Assembly: GCA_965217195.1 (NCBI GenBank)
Contig: CBDCHL010000005.1
Coordinates: 868,001 to 932,000 of the forward strand
Origin: UBA6623 sp965217195
Lineage (GTDB): Bacteria > Acidobacteriota > Terriglobia > Bryobacterales > UBA6623
Length of the DNA: 64,000 nt
Direction of reading: 5' to 3'
Positions 8,432 to 16,730 of this stretch are shown in pieces. The position numbers and the translations under genes were made by a program. Within the stretch, counting starts at the first letter, position 1. Each line of letters starts with the position of its first letter. The notes beneath the pieces are model-generated. The model was not told where the DNA came from and searched no databases. It saw only the letters and a list, made by a program, of their open reading frames with translations.

Positions 8432-9736
8432 TCAGTCAGCGAGCCGTAGGGCGATGATCGTCATGTCGTCGGACTGCGGTGCGTCGCCGCAGTGGTTTTG
8501 GACACCATCGCATATCCGGTCAATCAGCTCCGCGGCCGATTTGTCCCGGTGTTGGCGCGTCAACTCGATGAGAGGTTCCTCGCCGAATTCTTCGAGGCTA
8601 TGGTTCATCGCCTCTGAAAAGCCATCCGAGAAAACCAGCAAGACATCACCGCGTTTGAGCTGAACCGAGGCCTCTTGGTAGGGGAAGTCCGGAAGAATGC
8701 CCAGCACCGGGCCGCCGGATTCGAGTCGTTGCACCTCGCCGGTCCCACTGACAAGGATTGGCGGGTTGTGCCCGGCATTGGCATAGCAAAGCTGTTTCGT
8801 TTCAATGTCGATCACTCCGTAGAAAAGAGTTACGAACTTGTCGGAATCAGTGCTCTAAAACAGGAGCCGATTCGAGCGCTCGACACACTCGGCCGCGGAG
8901 GCGCCGGCAAGGTTCTGACTGCGAATCGTTGCCTGGACGTTCGCCATCAACAACGAGGCCGGCATCCCTTTCCCCGACACGTCCCCGAGACAGAGGGCCA
9001 ATCGCTGATCCTCCGAAACTAGAAAATCGAAATAATCGCCGCCCACGTTTTCGGCGGATACGGATTGCCCGGCCACGTCGTACCCCGGCACATTCGGCGG
9101 AGACTTGGGAAGCAGGTTGTTCTGGATGGTGCGTGCCAGGTCGAGCTCTTGCTGCATCCGAAGGAGGGCCTGCTCCTCCTGATAAAGCCGGGCATGTTCG
9201 ATGACCTGCGTCGATTGCGCGGCGATAATGGTCAGCAAACGCTGATCACTTTCGGTGAAGCCCTCCTCGGAGTGTTTATTGAAAGCCGAAAGAATACCGA
9301 TCATGCGTCCCTTGACGCGCAACGGCACGGCGGCCAGCGATTTTATCGGCTTGTCGTCGTCGGAGATTGCTCGAAAGCGACCGTCGGCGACGATGTCGTT
9401 GATGAGCAGTGGCGCCTGGTTCTTCAGCATCCAACCGCTGAGTTGAGTGCCTATTCGAAAGGGATTGGAATCAAGGCGCGAATCCACACGTCGCACCATT
9501 GTCCGCAGGGCGGTTTCTTCCTCTTCTTCTTCGAACAACGAAAGATTGCCCTGATCGACGTCGAGGTGTTTGACGCATTTCTGAACGATCGAGTCGACGA
9601 TCTTGTCGAGCGACCAAGTCGAGGTCACCGCCGAAGCAACTTCGTTGATGATAGAAAGCTCCTCGACCGCTCGCCGAAGGCGCAGGTTATCGCGCTCGAG
9701 ATACGCGATTCTATCCTGGATCGATTCGGTCGGCAT
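8432..9736 (-). pseudogene. GAF-SpoIIE (RsbU-like) phosphatase interrupted by an in-frame TAG
   Basis: Two openings (9736-8855 and 8815-8432) lie in one frame and are split only by an amber TAG at 8855-8857. Together they give a 434-codon RsbU-type protein. It has an N-terminal coiled coil (residues 5-35), a GAF domain (about 35-180), a linker helix with QQELDLARTIQNNLLP, and a PP2C/SpoIIE phosphatase domain with GGDYFDF, LCLGDVSGKGMPASL, YANAGHNPP and FSDGFSEA motifs. Such proteins dephosphorylate anti-anti-sigma factors. The TAG falls between NRLLF and STDSDKFVTLFYG, where relatives usually carry a charged or polar residue, so one base change (for example from GAG or CAG) would explain it. 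It is a recent nonsense mutation or a sequence error; all catalytic motifs on both sides are intact. Confidence 0.8.
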
Positions 9737-10046
9737 CAGTCACCAGCCAACGGGCCGGCTCCTCACTCAACGCGCCCGGACCTTCATAACTCAGATGCCA
9801 AGCCCTGAACGAAAGCGACGGGCCCGGCATCATAGACAGCGAAGTCGCGAACGACTCGATCTTTCAGCTCATCGAACCCAGGCCCAAGCAGCGCGGACAG
9901 GACACGCACGAGAAGAAGAGCATTCACCCCGACGTCATGAGAAGGTACCTTGCGACCGAGGGGAAAGTCAACCGAATCGGGCCGCAACAGGTCTAATTGA
10001 AGGAACGGGCGACGATTGAGAAACCCGCGCCCGAAAAAATCGGCGC
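9737..10046. other. spacer without a convincing gene; carries one repeat module
   Basis: No frame here looks protein-like. Bases 9801-9822 (AGCCCTGAACGAAAGCGACG and two more) are a copy of a short module also found at 2272-2295 and, twice in opposite orientations, at 47211-47234 and 47366-47389. Confidence 0.5.
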
Positions 10047-10241
10047 TCAGTCGACGCGACGGATGCGTTTACGGGCGCGTTTGCGCGCCAGGGCGCGCTT
10101 TAGACGCTTCTTTTCCCCTGGTTTGAGATAAAACGAGTGCCGCTTGACCTCCTTGATGATGTCTTCCTGCTGCACTTTCCGCTTAAAGCGCCGCAGGGCT
10201 CCGTCAAGCGATTCGCCACTCTGAATGTGAACTTCAGCCAA
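10047..10241 (-). CDS. rpsU: 30S ribosomal protein S21
   Basis: The 64-residue protein shows the S21 pattern: an N-terminal strand (AEVHIQSGESLDGALRRFKRK), the VKRHSFYLKPGEKKR block, and a very basic C-terminal tail rich in Arg and Lys. S21 joins the small subunit near the anti-Shine-Dalgarno region and helps initiation. I chose the TTG at 10241 because a strong GGAGGAG lies just upstream and S21 proteins begin with this strand; a longer frame starting at 10295 adds 18 residues with no family likeness. Confidence 0.92.
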   Translation of the reverse strand: MAEVHIQSGESLDGALRRFKRKVQQEDIIKEVKRHSFYLKPGEKKRLKRALARKRARKRIRRVD

Positions 10242-10422
10242 GTTTCTCTCCTCCGGCGTCACAGCGCGGGTCAAGAACCCTCGCGCACCCACCATTCATT
10301 ACATACTACAACACGCACCAAGTCGGCGTGAAAGACAACCCTGCTCTAATCCTCCCGCCGGTCTCGCAGTTCGCTACGATGCACACCAGTTCATAGCAAC
10401 GAGTCCCTCTCAAAATACGCTT

Positions 10423-10689
10423 ATGTGCCGGAACATCAGAACGCTCTTCAACTTTGATCCACCCGCCACGGATGACGAGATTCGGGCGGCTTCGCTGCAG
10501 TTTGTCCGCAAGCTGAGCGGGTTCACCAAGCCGTCGCAGGCCAACCAGCCTGTATTTGACCAAGCCGTGGACGACGTCTCGCGGGTCGCCCGGGATTTGA
10601 TCGCTTCACTCACAACAGCCGCCCCGAGCCGCAACCGCGAGATCGAAGCAGCAAAGGCACGAGCCCGCGTGGCCAAGAGGTTTCAGTAG
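10423..10689 (+). CDS. DUF2277 family protein
   Basis: The 88-residue protein starts MCRNIRTLFNFDPPAT and continues with a helix-rich body including AASLQFVRKLSGFTKPS and a final AKARARVAKRFQ. The CRNI(R/K)xLfNFxPPaT opening and the RKlsGf.kPs block are characteristic of DUF2277, a small conserved family of unknown function found in many phyla. It stands alone, without an obvious partner; the upstream rpsU gene is divergent. Confidence 0.85.
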   Translation: MCRNIRTLFNFDPPATDDEIRAASLQFVRKLSGFTKPSQANQPVFDQAVDDVSRVARDLIASLTTAAPSRNREIEAAKARARVAKRFQ

Positions 10690-10882
10690 CGCCGGCGACA
10701 TCCCTGCAATACGAGCGGTAGAGACAGAGGCGCGGACGGAAGTCCGCGCTCCACGGGTCTTTCGGCCTGACGCACCGCGAACCAATCACCGAGCTTCGGG
10801 CCGCTCAGAAATCAACCTGAAAGCGGCTCTGGAATAGATTCGCCGCCCGAGATCAATTCGCTCGGCCTATCCGTAGTTCCAC

Positions 10883-11149
10883 ATGAATCGCGTATTGGGA
10901 TTCATCGTGGTCAGCATCGCCCTGGCAGTCCTGGTGGCGACGGCTGACGTGACAACCGTGCTGCTGCTACAGCCGCCGGGGCAGGACTCGTTTCCCGTCG
11001 CGCTGTCCACGGGAATAGCGAACGCACCCGAATCGATGGTTGCGAGTCTTTGCCTGGCGTACGTGCTGACCGCTGGAATGGCTATCGCGGCAGCGGCCCT
11101 CGCGGCAGCATCGGCGGCGCGGAGAAAGCTCCGGCCGCCCGCCTGCTGA
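10883..11149 (+). CDS. small two-helix membrane protein upstream of the cytochrome
   Basis: An 88-residue hydrophobic protein with helices at about residues 5-32 and 55-78, the second very Ala-rich. I do not recognise the family. It ends 21 bases before the multihaem cytochrome start and reads the same way, so it may be co-transcribed and could be a membrane partner of that cytochrome. That link is inference from position only. Confidence 0.5.
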   Translation: MNRVLGFIVVSIALAVLVATADVTTVLLLQPPGQDSFPVALSTGIANAPESMVASLCLAYVLTAGMAIAAAALAAASAARRKLRPPAC

Positions 11150-11170
11150 GTAGAATATGAGAAGGCATCC

Positions 11171-12250
11171 ATGAAGATTCGCGTACTCCCGACCGCGGTT
11201 CTGCTTGTACTTACCGTCTCGATCGGCGCTCGCGCCCAGACTCATCTGGAGTTCGTCGGCTCGAAAGCTTGTGAGACGTGCCACAAGAACATTTACGACC
11301 GCTGGGAGGGTACGCTCATGGCCAACATCCTCGTCGATGTGAAAGAGCGCCCCGATGTGATTATTGGAGATTTTTCGAAACCTAACCCCCTGGTGACGTT
11401 TACGAAAGAAGACATCGTTTTCACCTACGGAAGCAAATGGAAGCAGCGCTACTTCACCAAGATCGGCGACGACTATTTCGTCTTCCCGGCGCAGTGGGAT
11501 GTGACGAACAAAACCTGGCGAAGATACTACGTCGAGCGCGGAAGTGACTGGTGGGCGGAGCACTACCCGGCTGATCAGATGGAACGCCCGACGGGTCCGC
11601 TCTGCGACGGCTGCCACTCGACGAACTACGACATCGAGACGAAGCGGGTTAGCGAGTGGAATGTAGGCTGCGAGAAGTGTCACGGCTCGGGAGGGGAGCA
11701 CGTTCGTGGCCCCTCGAAGACGAACATTGTCAATCCGGCTCGCCTCGGTTACGTCCGTGCCGTTGACGTCTGCATCCAGTGCCACTCACAGGGCCTGCCG
11801 CTGGAGAAGCCGCTGAAGGGCGTTTTCTACGACTGGCCGGTGGGCTACCAGCCGGGCGAACGCTTGAGCGACTACTGGATCCTGGAGGAGCATCACCTCG
11901 GCGAGGAAACCTTCACCCATTGGCCCGAGGGGTCGGCGCATAAGAATCGCATGCAGGGCAATGACTATGTCAACAGTGTGATGTACACAAAGGGCGTCCG
12001 CTGCTGGTCCTGCCACGACGTGCATGGAACCGAGCATAGTGCGGACGTGATCAAGCCGGGGAACGCTCTCTGCCTGACATGCCATGGACCCGAATCGCCT
12101 GCTGGGCCGCGCGGAAAGCTGGAGGAGCATACTCACCACGCCCCGGCGAGCGGGGGTAGTCAGTGCATCGCCTGCCACATGCCGAAGATTGCCAAGACGG
12201 TCGGGGATGTGAATGTCCGCAGCCACACATTCCGCTTGGGAATTGCCTAG
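11171..12250 (+). pseudogene. multihaem cytochrome c, 5' part (interrupted by transposon)
   Basis: The visible frame is 359 residues with a signal peptide (residues 1-22, ending in ARA) and seven CxxCH haem sites: CETCH, CDGCH, CEKCH, CIQCH, CWSCH, CLTCH and CIACH. The last four residues (LGIA) come from the transposon end; native coding stops at 12237. The rest of the gene, with an eighth site, is at 14889-15032. Removing the element and one target copy (joining 11171-12237 to 14897-15032) restores a single 400-residue octahaem protein. The fold resembles the NapC/NrfA-neighbour class of periplasmic multihaem cytochromes with a DVNVRSHTF block; electron partner unknown. The truncated protein might still be made and export seven haems. 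Confidence 0.9.
12230..12237. repeat. 8-bp target site duplication, left copy
   Basis: TTCCGCTT directly precedes the left inverted repeat. The same eight bases follow the right inverted repeat at 14889-14896. An 8-bp duplication is the size known for IS1595-family insertion, so this insertion looks like a single intact transposition event. Confidence 0.92.
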
Positions 12251-12264
12251 TTTAAGGTCTTGAC
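12238..12264 (+). repeat. left terminal inverted repeat of the transposon
   Basis: Twenty-seven bases, beginning GGGAATTGCCTAGTTTAAGG and ending TCTTGAC, identical in reverse complement to 14862-14888. The outermost GGG touches the target duplication. Confidence 0.93.
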
Positions 12265-12327
12265 AAAGGGCCTATCCTGTGAGACAATAAGTTTGCCGAA
12301 CAGATTGTCATCACGAAAGGCCCTTTG
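12264..12327 (+). promoter_or_regulatory. long-range hairpin in front of the transposase start
   Basis: CAAAGGGCCT at 12264-12273 pairs perfectly with AGGCCCTTTG at 12318-12327, two bases before the transposase ATG. The right arm covers the only purine-rich stretch (GAAAGG) that could serve as ribosome binding site. In a transcript entering from outside the element the hairpin would mask initiation, a device known from other insertion sequences. The function is inferred. Confidence 0.5.
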
Positions 12328-12329
12328 CC

Positions 12330-13196
12330 ATGAACATTATATCCGTTTTTCAGCAGTTCCCCACACAACAATCCTGCATCGAGCATCTTGAACGTGCCCG
12401 CTGGCCGGAAGGGCCGCGTTGCCCTTACTGCGCTTCTGATCGAACGGCACGGTTGCAGCATCGTCACCGCTGCTACGCCTGTAAGACCTCTTTCAGCGTC
12501 ACGGTAGGGACGATCTTTCACCACACTCATATGCCGCTCCAGAAGTGGTTCTTGGCCGTTACCCTCATGCTGAACGCCAAGAAGGGACTTTCCGCACTCC
12601 AACTGTCCAGGGACTTGCGGGTGAACAAGAACACAGCTTGGCGGATCAATATGCAGATTCGCAAGGCCATGAGGCAATCCGCGCAGCGCGATCTTCTGAC
12701 GGGGATCGTCGAAATGGACGAGACCTACGTAGGAGGCAAGCCAAGGCGTGGGGGGCCGCCAGCTACGCGGGGCCGGGGAACAGACAAGGTTCCAGTGGTC
12801 GGCGCAGTCGAGCGCCAGGGGAGGGTAACGGCCAAGGTCACGCGAAAGGGCAAGCTCAAGGGCCGTCACCTTCGGTCCTTCATTCGTGACCGGATCAATA
12901 TCAAGCGTTCAGTGCTTATGACGGACGAGTACAAAGGATACTTAGGCGTCGAGAAACTGCTGCCTCATGCGGTCATCAAACATGCCCGAACATACGTGGA
13001 AGGGATCAAGCACACGAACACCATTGAAGGCTTCTGGGCGCTCTTGAAGCGCGGTCTGGTGGGCCAGTTCCACAGCGTCACCCCGCGCCACCTGCAACGC
13101 TACGTTGACGAGTTCTGCTTCCGCTACAACCTGCGCGGCGTGGAGCCGGATCACATGTTCGCCTATACCATAGACCGCTGCTTGGGAGTTGTCTGA
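12330..13196 (+). CDS. IS1595-family transposase
   Basis: The 288-residue protein has the N-terminal zinc ribbon of this family (CPYC at about 31-34 and CYAC at 50-53), a helical DNA-binding part with LSRDLRVNKNTAWR, and an ISXO2-like RNase-H core. The catalytic acidic residues are visible in VEMDETYVGGKP, in VLMTDEYKGY, and the third in NTIEGFWALLKR. Length and motifs match complete members. The TGA stop overlaps the ATG of the next gene in TGATG, indicating translational coupling. The terminal repeats and duplication around it fit an active element. Confidence 0.93.
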   Translation: MNIISVFQQFPTQQSCIEHLERARWPEGPRCPYCASDRTARLQHRHRCYACKTSFSVTVGTIFHHTHMPLQKWFLAVTLMLNAKKGLSALQLSRDLRVNKNTAWRINMQIRKAMRQSAQRDLLTGIVEMDETYVGGKPRRGGPPATRGRGTDKVPVVGAVERQGRVTAKVTRKGKLKGRHLRSFIRDRINIKRSVLMTDEYKGYLGVEKLLPHAVIKHARTYVEGIKHTNTIEGFWALLKRGLVGQFHSVTPRHLQRYVDEFCFRYNLRGVEPDHMFAYTIDRCLGVV

Positions 13197-14095
13197 TGAG
13201 TGAAAAGCCACTGAAAGTCATTGCCGGGGCACCGGACAGACCACTTGTGATCGGCAAGGTTGAGATTCCCTGCTACGTGCTGGAGGATGAGACTCGGGTC
13301 TTGAGCCAGAGAGGTTTTCAGGGTGGCCTTGGAATGTCTGAAGGTGGCGGCATACGCGGCGCGCGGAGAATCGAATCTTTCATGGCGGGTATAGGTGATA
13401 AGGGTATATTTACCAATGACTTAACGGCGAGCATTAAATCACCTATAGAATTTCAGCCCGTATCAGGTGGAAGAACGGCATACGGCTATCCTGCGACTCT
13501 ACTCATAGAGATGTGCGACGCGGCACTAGCAGCCCGTGAAGCAGGCTCCCTCCATCAATCGCAACTTCACATTGCGGCTCGCGCCGAGATTCTTGTTCGG
13601 GGATGTGCCACGGTCGGGATCATCGCTCTTGTCGATGAGGCTACCGGCTTCGACAAGATCAAGGAGCGACGCGTCCTAGCCGAGATCTTGGAGAAGTACC
13701 TGGAAAGAGAGTTGCACCCATGGACCAAGACATTTCCCTACTCGTTCTACGACGAGATTTGCAAGCTCAAGAGGTGGCCCAGCTGGTACGCCGTCAAGAG
13801 ACCGCACAAGATCTCCGAGTACACCAACGACTTCATCTACGCCAGGATTGCTCCGGGCATCCTGAAAGAACTACGGAAGCGCAACCCCATCGAACCTGAA
13901 ACGGGAGAACGCAAGGTGAAGCATCACCAATGGTTCACAGAGAAGATAGGGCATCCCAAACTGAAAGAGCACATTGCAATCGTCACAGCCTTAATGAAAG
14001 CATCACCGAACTGGTCCAGATTCAAGGGGAACCTACAGCGTGTGTTCCCACAGAAGTACGACAACTTCCTGCTCGCCTTCATGGACGACGACTAG
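13196..14095 (+). CDS. P63C-domain protein, transposon passenger
   Basis: The 299-residue protein matches the phage P63C family: a conserved core around residues 30-110 with GGLGMSEGGG and an 'RTAYGYPATLLIEMCDAAL' type segment, and the C-terminal block with ARIAPGILKELRKRNP and KHHQWFTEKIGHPKLKEH. The family occurs in phages and mobile elements and has no established biochemical role. Here it is coupled by a one-base overlap to the transposase and lies well inside the element, so it travels with it. It might regulate transposition, act on DNA or provide some benefit to the host; the sequence does not decide. Confidence 0.75.
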   Translation: MSEKPLKVIAGAPDRPLVIGKVEIPCYVLEDETRVLSQRGFQGGLGMSEGGGIRGARRIESFMAGIGDKGIFTNDLTASIKSPIEFQPVSGGRTAYGYPATLLIEMCDAALAAREAGSLHQSQLHIAARAEILVRGCATVGIIALVDEATGFDKIKERRVLAEILEKYLERELHPWTKTFPYSFYDEICKLKRWPSWYAVKRPHKISEYTNDFIYARIAPGILKELRKRNPIEPETGERKVKHHQWFTEKIGHPKLKEHIAIVTALMKASPNWSRFKGNLQRVFPQKYDNFLLAFMDDD

Positions 14096-14237
14096 AGCTT
14101 GACATCCTCCCTCCATTCCGGCTCTCGGTCGTAGCGGTCGCAACAGGGCGCGAGCCAGTTTCTCGGGCGTGGCGCCTACCAAATCTCTCTTGGGATCGAG
14201 CATCGGCTTCATGAACAGTTTCCTCCTATGACAATGA

Positions 14238-14504
14238 CTACCGCTTATCCGGGGTGTCATCAGGATGATGTCCAGTGAGCGACAGTACTATATCTCGTAA
14301 TTCGATGGCTAAAACATCGAGCACCTGATCTTCACTAATCCCATTTTCATATGCACAATCCAATACTGCCTTGCGCATCGACTGTTCCAATTCAGCTTGT
14401 TCCACGAAGTCGAAGCACTGAGACTGGATTTCGTAAGGCGATTTTCCCTGCACAGTGCCCACCAACTGCTTCGCGGCCTGTTCGGCCCATTTTAGCCCTC
14501 TCAA
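14238..14504 (-). CDS. small passenger protein, unknown
   Basis: An 88-residue, mostly helical, acidic protein with a TTG start at 14504 and a GGAAAAG just upstream. It has a predicted central helix with EQAELEQSMRKAVLDCAYENG and an EDQVLDVLAIELRDIVLSL helix. I do not recognise a family. It lies inside the transposon, opposite to the transposase, 29 bases downstream of the small membrane protein gene and probably in one operon with it. Its base composition is lower in GC than the host genes around the element. Confidence 0.5.
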   Translation of the reverse strand: MRGLKWAEQAAKQLVGTVQGKSPYEIQSQCFDFVEQAELEQSMRKAVLDCAYENGISEDQVLDVLAIELRDIVLSLTGHHPDDTPDKR

Positions 14505-14533
14505 CTTTTCCGATATTGACTGGCCAAGAGGGT

Positions 14534-14773
14534 TCAGTCGAAGCGGACTATTTCCGAGAGTGTAGGAGAAGGTAACCGCTCAAATATTTTTTTAATATCT
14601 TCCCTGATTTCCTTCATAAAATCGCGCAGAGCAGACCTGTCGCTATCGGCGGATGTTTTGAGGCTAGCTTGACCCTGGTCAACCCTAACTATCCAAGAGA
14701 TCACCTTGAAAGCAACGGTGATGATCGCAATTATCGCAACGACCACAACCGGATTATTTATCAGCCACTCCAT
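14534..14773 (-). CDS. small membrane-anchored passenger protein
   Basis: A 79-residue protein with one N-terminal TM helix (residues 8-28, VVVVAIIAIITVAFKVISWI) and a cytoplasmic helical tail ending in DIKKIFERLPSPTLSEIV. An AGGAG sits at the right distance before the ATG. The layout (short N-out anchor, then coiled region) resembles the small 'hypothetical membrane' proteins common beside phage and plasmid genes. It is the promoter-proximal gene of the two-gene minus-strand unit in the transposon; its function is unknown. Confidence 0.55.
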   Translation of the reverse strand: MEWLINNPVVVVAIIAIITVAFKVISWIVRVDQGQASLKTSADSDRSALRDFMKEIREDIKKIFERLPSPTLSEIVRFD

Positions 14774-14861
14774 TCAAGCACTCCTGTCTAGAACCCTCTT
14801 GTGTTTACAGTACCATGCCTACACTGTAACTAAGGACGTCCCCACGCAACCAGGGAAATTA

Positions 14862-14888
14862 GTCAAGACCTTAAACTAGGCAATTCCC
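14862..14888 (-). repeat. right terminal inverted repeat of the transposon
   Basis: Perfect reverse complement of 12238-12264, followed directly by the second copy of the target duplication at 14889-14896. Confidence 0.93.
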
Positions 14889-15032
14889 TTCCGCTTTATC
14901 AGTCCTGCGGCGACCGAGACCTACGGGGTTCCAAATCCTTGCACCTCGTGTCACACCGATCAGACCAACGAATGGGCCGCCGCGGAACTGCACATGTGGG
15001 AGAACGTGTCGCCCTGGAGGGTGGGACGCTAG
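14889..15032 (+). pseudogene. multihaem cytochrome c, 3' part after the transposon
   Basis: The frame continues the cytochrome exactly at the target duplication: FRFISPAATETYGVPNPC then TSCH, a Trp-rich helix (EWAAAELHMW) and a TAG stop at 15030-15032. CTSCH is the eighth haem site. It has no start codon or ribosome binding site of its own, so it is a dead remnant unless the element is excised. Confidence 0.9.
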
Positions 15033-15037
15033 TCGGC

Positions 15038-15572
15038 ATGACCGAGCCCCTCGTCGAGCTAAGGAGCGTGGCCAAGCGACACGGCTCGTTGGAAGTGTTT
15101 CGAGATCTTTGTTTGCAGATTGAGGGAGGGCGGCATTTCGCGCTGCTCGGCCCTTCGGGTTGCGGCGAATCAACGCTTCTGCGCTTGCCGGCGGGCCCTG
15201 AGCCCCCGACCTCCGGAGAGGTGTGGTTGGGGGGATGTCTTGCCTCTGCTTCTGCACAAATCAAGCTCGCGCCTCACGAGCGAAGGTTCGCGATGGTTTT
15301 TCAGGACCTGGATCTGTGGCCGCATTTGACTGCTCTCGAAAACGTCGAGCTTGGTCTTGTTGGGCTCAGGCTCAGGCGGAGCGACCGGAAGGAGCGGGCT
15401 TTGTCGGCTCTGCGCGTCTGCCGGATTGAAGACTTGGCCGAGCGCAGACCGGCCGATCTTTCGGGGGCCGGCAGCGGCGGATGGTCTTGGCGCGGGCACT
15501 CGCCCTGCACCCGAAAGCGCTTCTGCTCGACGAGCCCTTCTCCGGCCTCGACATTGCCATGAAAACGCACTT
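15038..15572 (+). pseudogene. decayed ABC transporter ATP-binding protein
   Basis: From the ATG at 15038, five bases after the cytochrome stop, the frame reads as a sugar/iron-type ABC ATPase: GPSGCGESTLL (Walker A, but with Glu in place of the essential Lys), a VFQDLDLWPHLTALENV Q-loop, and DLSG at the signature motif. There the frame shifts, between about 15462 and 15481, and the rest (MVLARALALHPKALLLDEPFSG, Walker B and D-loop) continues in another frame. It then ends without the H-loop His. Lost Walker A lysine, frameshift and truncation together mark a pseudogene. Confidence 0.85.
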
Positions 15573-15683
15573 GTTTTGCAGATCGAACCCCTACCTGGTT
15601 GGAAAACCGAAAGACGGGAACGGCGCGGCGGCCGGGAGTTTTTTGGGATGCGGCTGGGACCGTAGCGGAAAGGAGAAAGACCT

Positions 15684-16421
15684 TTGCAGACTTCTTTTCT
15701 CAGTCGGACAGTAACGATCCTTGCACTCGGCTACTGCCTGCTTCCACCGTCGTTAACCGCTCAGAATAGCGACGGCTGTTTCTTTCTCTGTCGGCCCGAG
15801 CTCAAGATCGAGCCGACTTTTACAGTGGAACACCTCTTCAGCCGGCACCGAGTCGCCGAGTTCGAAGGTGATGAGCAGGTCGGCGTCACGCGGGCGGAGC
15901 GCGAGGTTGTATTCGAAACCGTCCTGGCGCTGGAGATCCCGACGGAGATTCCGAGAGTCGGCTTTACGTTCGAGACGATCTTCATCCCCTTCGCCTCCGG
16001 ATCGGAGAACCCCTTCACCGGAATGACGGCGCAAGAAATCGGCAGGGATTCGATCCGAGACAACTCTCCCGAGGTAGAGATCGAGCTGAACCTGGAGTGG
16101 CTTCGCTCCGAAGACACCGGAGGCTGGGTGGGAAGTCACTTCGATATCGTGGACAAGATCAGCCCAGCCGAACGGCCACAGGACGCCGGCGCATATACTC
16201 ACAAGTTGAACTTTGAACTCGACACGGCTGTCAACATCTTCAATTGGCTGCCGGAGGGAAACTGGCTGCGCAACATTGAGGTGGAGGGATCGCTCGATTA
16301 CGTCGCCACCGGACTGCCCCGCGCCGGCGACCGGAGCGGCAACGAACTCTTTCTCGACAATGCGAGCGGCTGGTCATTCTCTCTTGTCTTCGTCATCCCG
16401 CTCGCTCCTTTGTCGCCGTGA
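15684..16421 (+). CDS. exported outer-membrane-like protein, unknown
   Basis: A 245-residue protein with a signal peptide (residues 1-26, ending LTA) and a mature part rich in alternating beta-strand segments such as EREVVFETVLALEIP, FTFETIFIPFA and WSFSLVFVIPLA, the last forming a barrel-like C-terminus. It looks like a small outer-membrane barrel or periplasmic beta protein. I do not recognise the family. The start overlaps the decayed end of the ABC pseudogene frame; a TTG two codons earlier is possible. Confidence 0.6.
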   Translation: MQTSFLSRTVTILALGYCLLPPSLTAQNSDGCFFLCRPELKIEPTFTVEHLFSRHRVAEFEGDEQVGVTRAEREVVFETVLALEIPTEIPRVGFTFETIFIPFASGSENPFTGMTAQEIGRDSIRDNSPEVEIELNLEWLRSEDTGGWVGSHFDIVDKISPAERPQDAGAYTHKLNFELDTAVNIFNWLPEGNWLRNIEVEGSLDYVATGLPRAGDRSGNELFLDNASGWSFSLVFVIPLAPLSP

Positions 16422-16544
16422 CAAGGTGTCTCAAAAACAGTCTTGTTGACGACTGGCGTTAAGGTCGGCCTGACGAAACGCCCGACAGATCCTCGCTAAT
16501 CGTTAGCCTTCGTCGGAAGTGCCGAGGCGCAGGGACGCTGGGGC

Positions 16545-16730
16545 GTGGGAGGGTTCTTCCTGCCAGGCACTTTCGATAAGGAGACTAGCTACACGCAGCG
16601 GAAGCAAGTTGAAGCGGAAGCACTGTACAAACAATCTCTAGTCATCTTGGAAAGGCTTTGGGCCCCGAGCAGCCTGTCGCCAAAGCTGCCCGGCATAACC
16701 TATGAAGAATTGAGAAACAGCAAACGCTAG
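16545..16730 (+). pseudogene. tetratricopeptide repeat remnant
   Basis: A 61-codon frame in which residues 22-42 (QVEAEALYKQSLVILERLWAP cut to its core) follow the kinesin-light-chain TPR pattern 'AEaLYKrSLaIlEkxlGP', but only one half-repeat is left and no start-site signal is visible. It abuts the inverted-repeat element at 16727. Most likely the leftover of a TPR gene. Confidence 0.35.

Larger units (their letters stand above)
12238..14888. mobile_element. complete IS1595-family transposon with passenger genes
   Basis: The 2651-bp element has perfect 27-bp terminal inverted repeats (12238-12264 and 14862-14888, starting GGGAATTGCCTAGTTTAAGG) and is flanked by the 8-bp duplication TTCCGCTT. 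It carries an intact IS1595-type transposase, a P63C-domain gene coupled to it, and two small genes on the other strand. It sits inside the multihaem cytochrome gene. Perfect ends and an exact duplication point to a recent insertion. Passenger genes are known in some IS1595 subgroups, but I cannot place this one in a subgroup. Confidence 0.93.

Noticed and set aside
8855..8857. TAG in the phosphatase gene as a pyrrolysine codon
   Set aside because: The position is not a catalytic residue, no pyl genes are seen, and a single-base nonsense change explains it.
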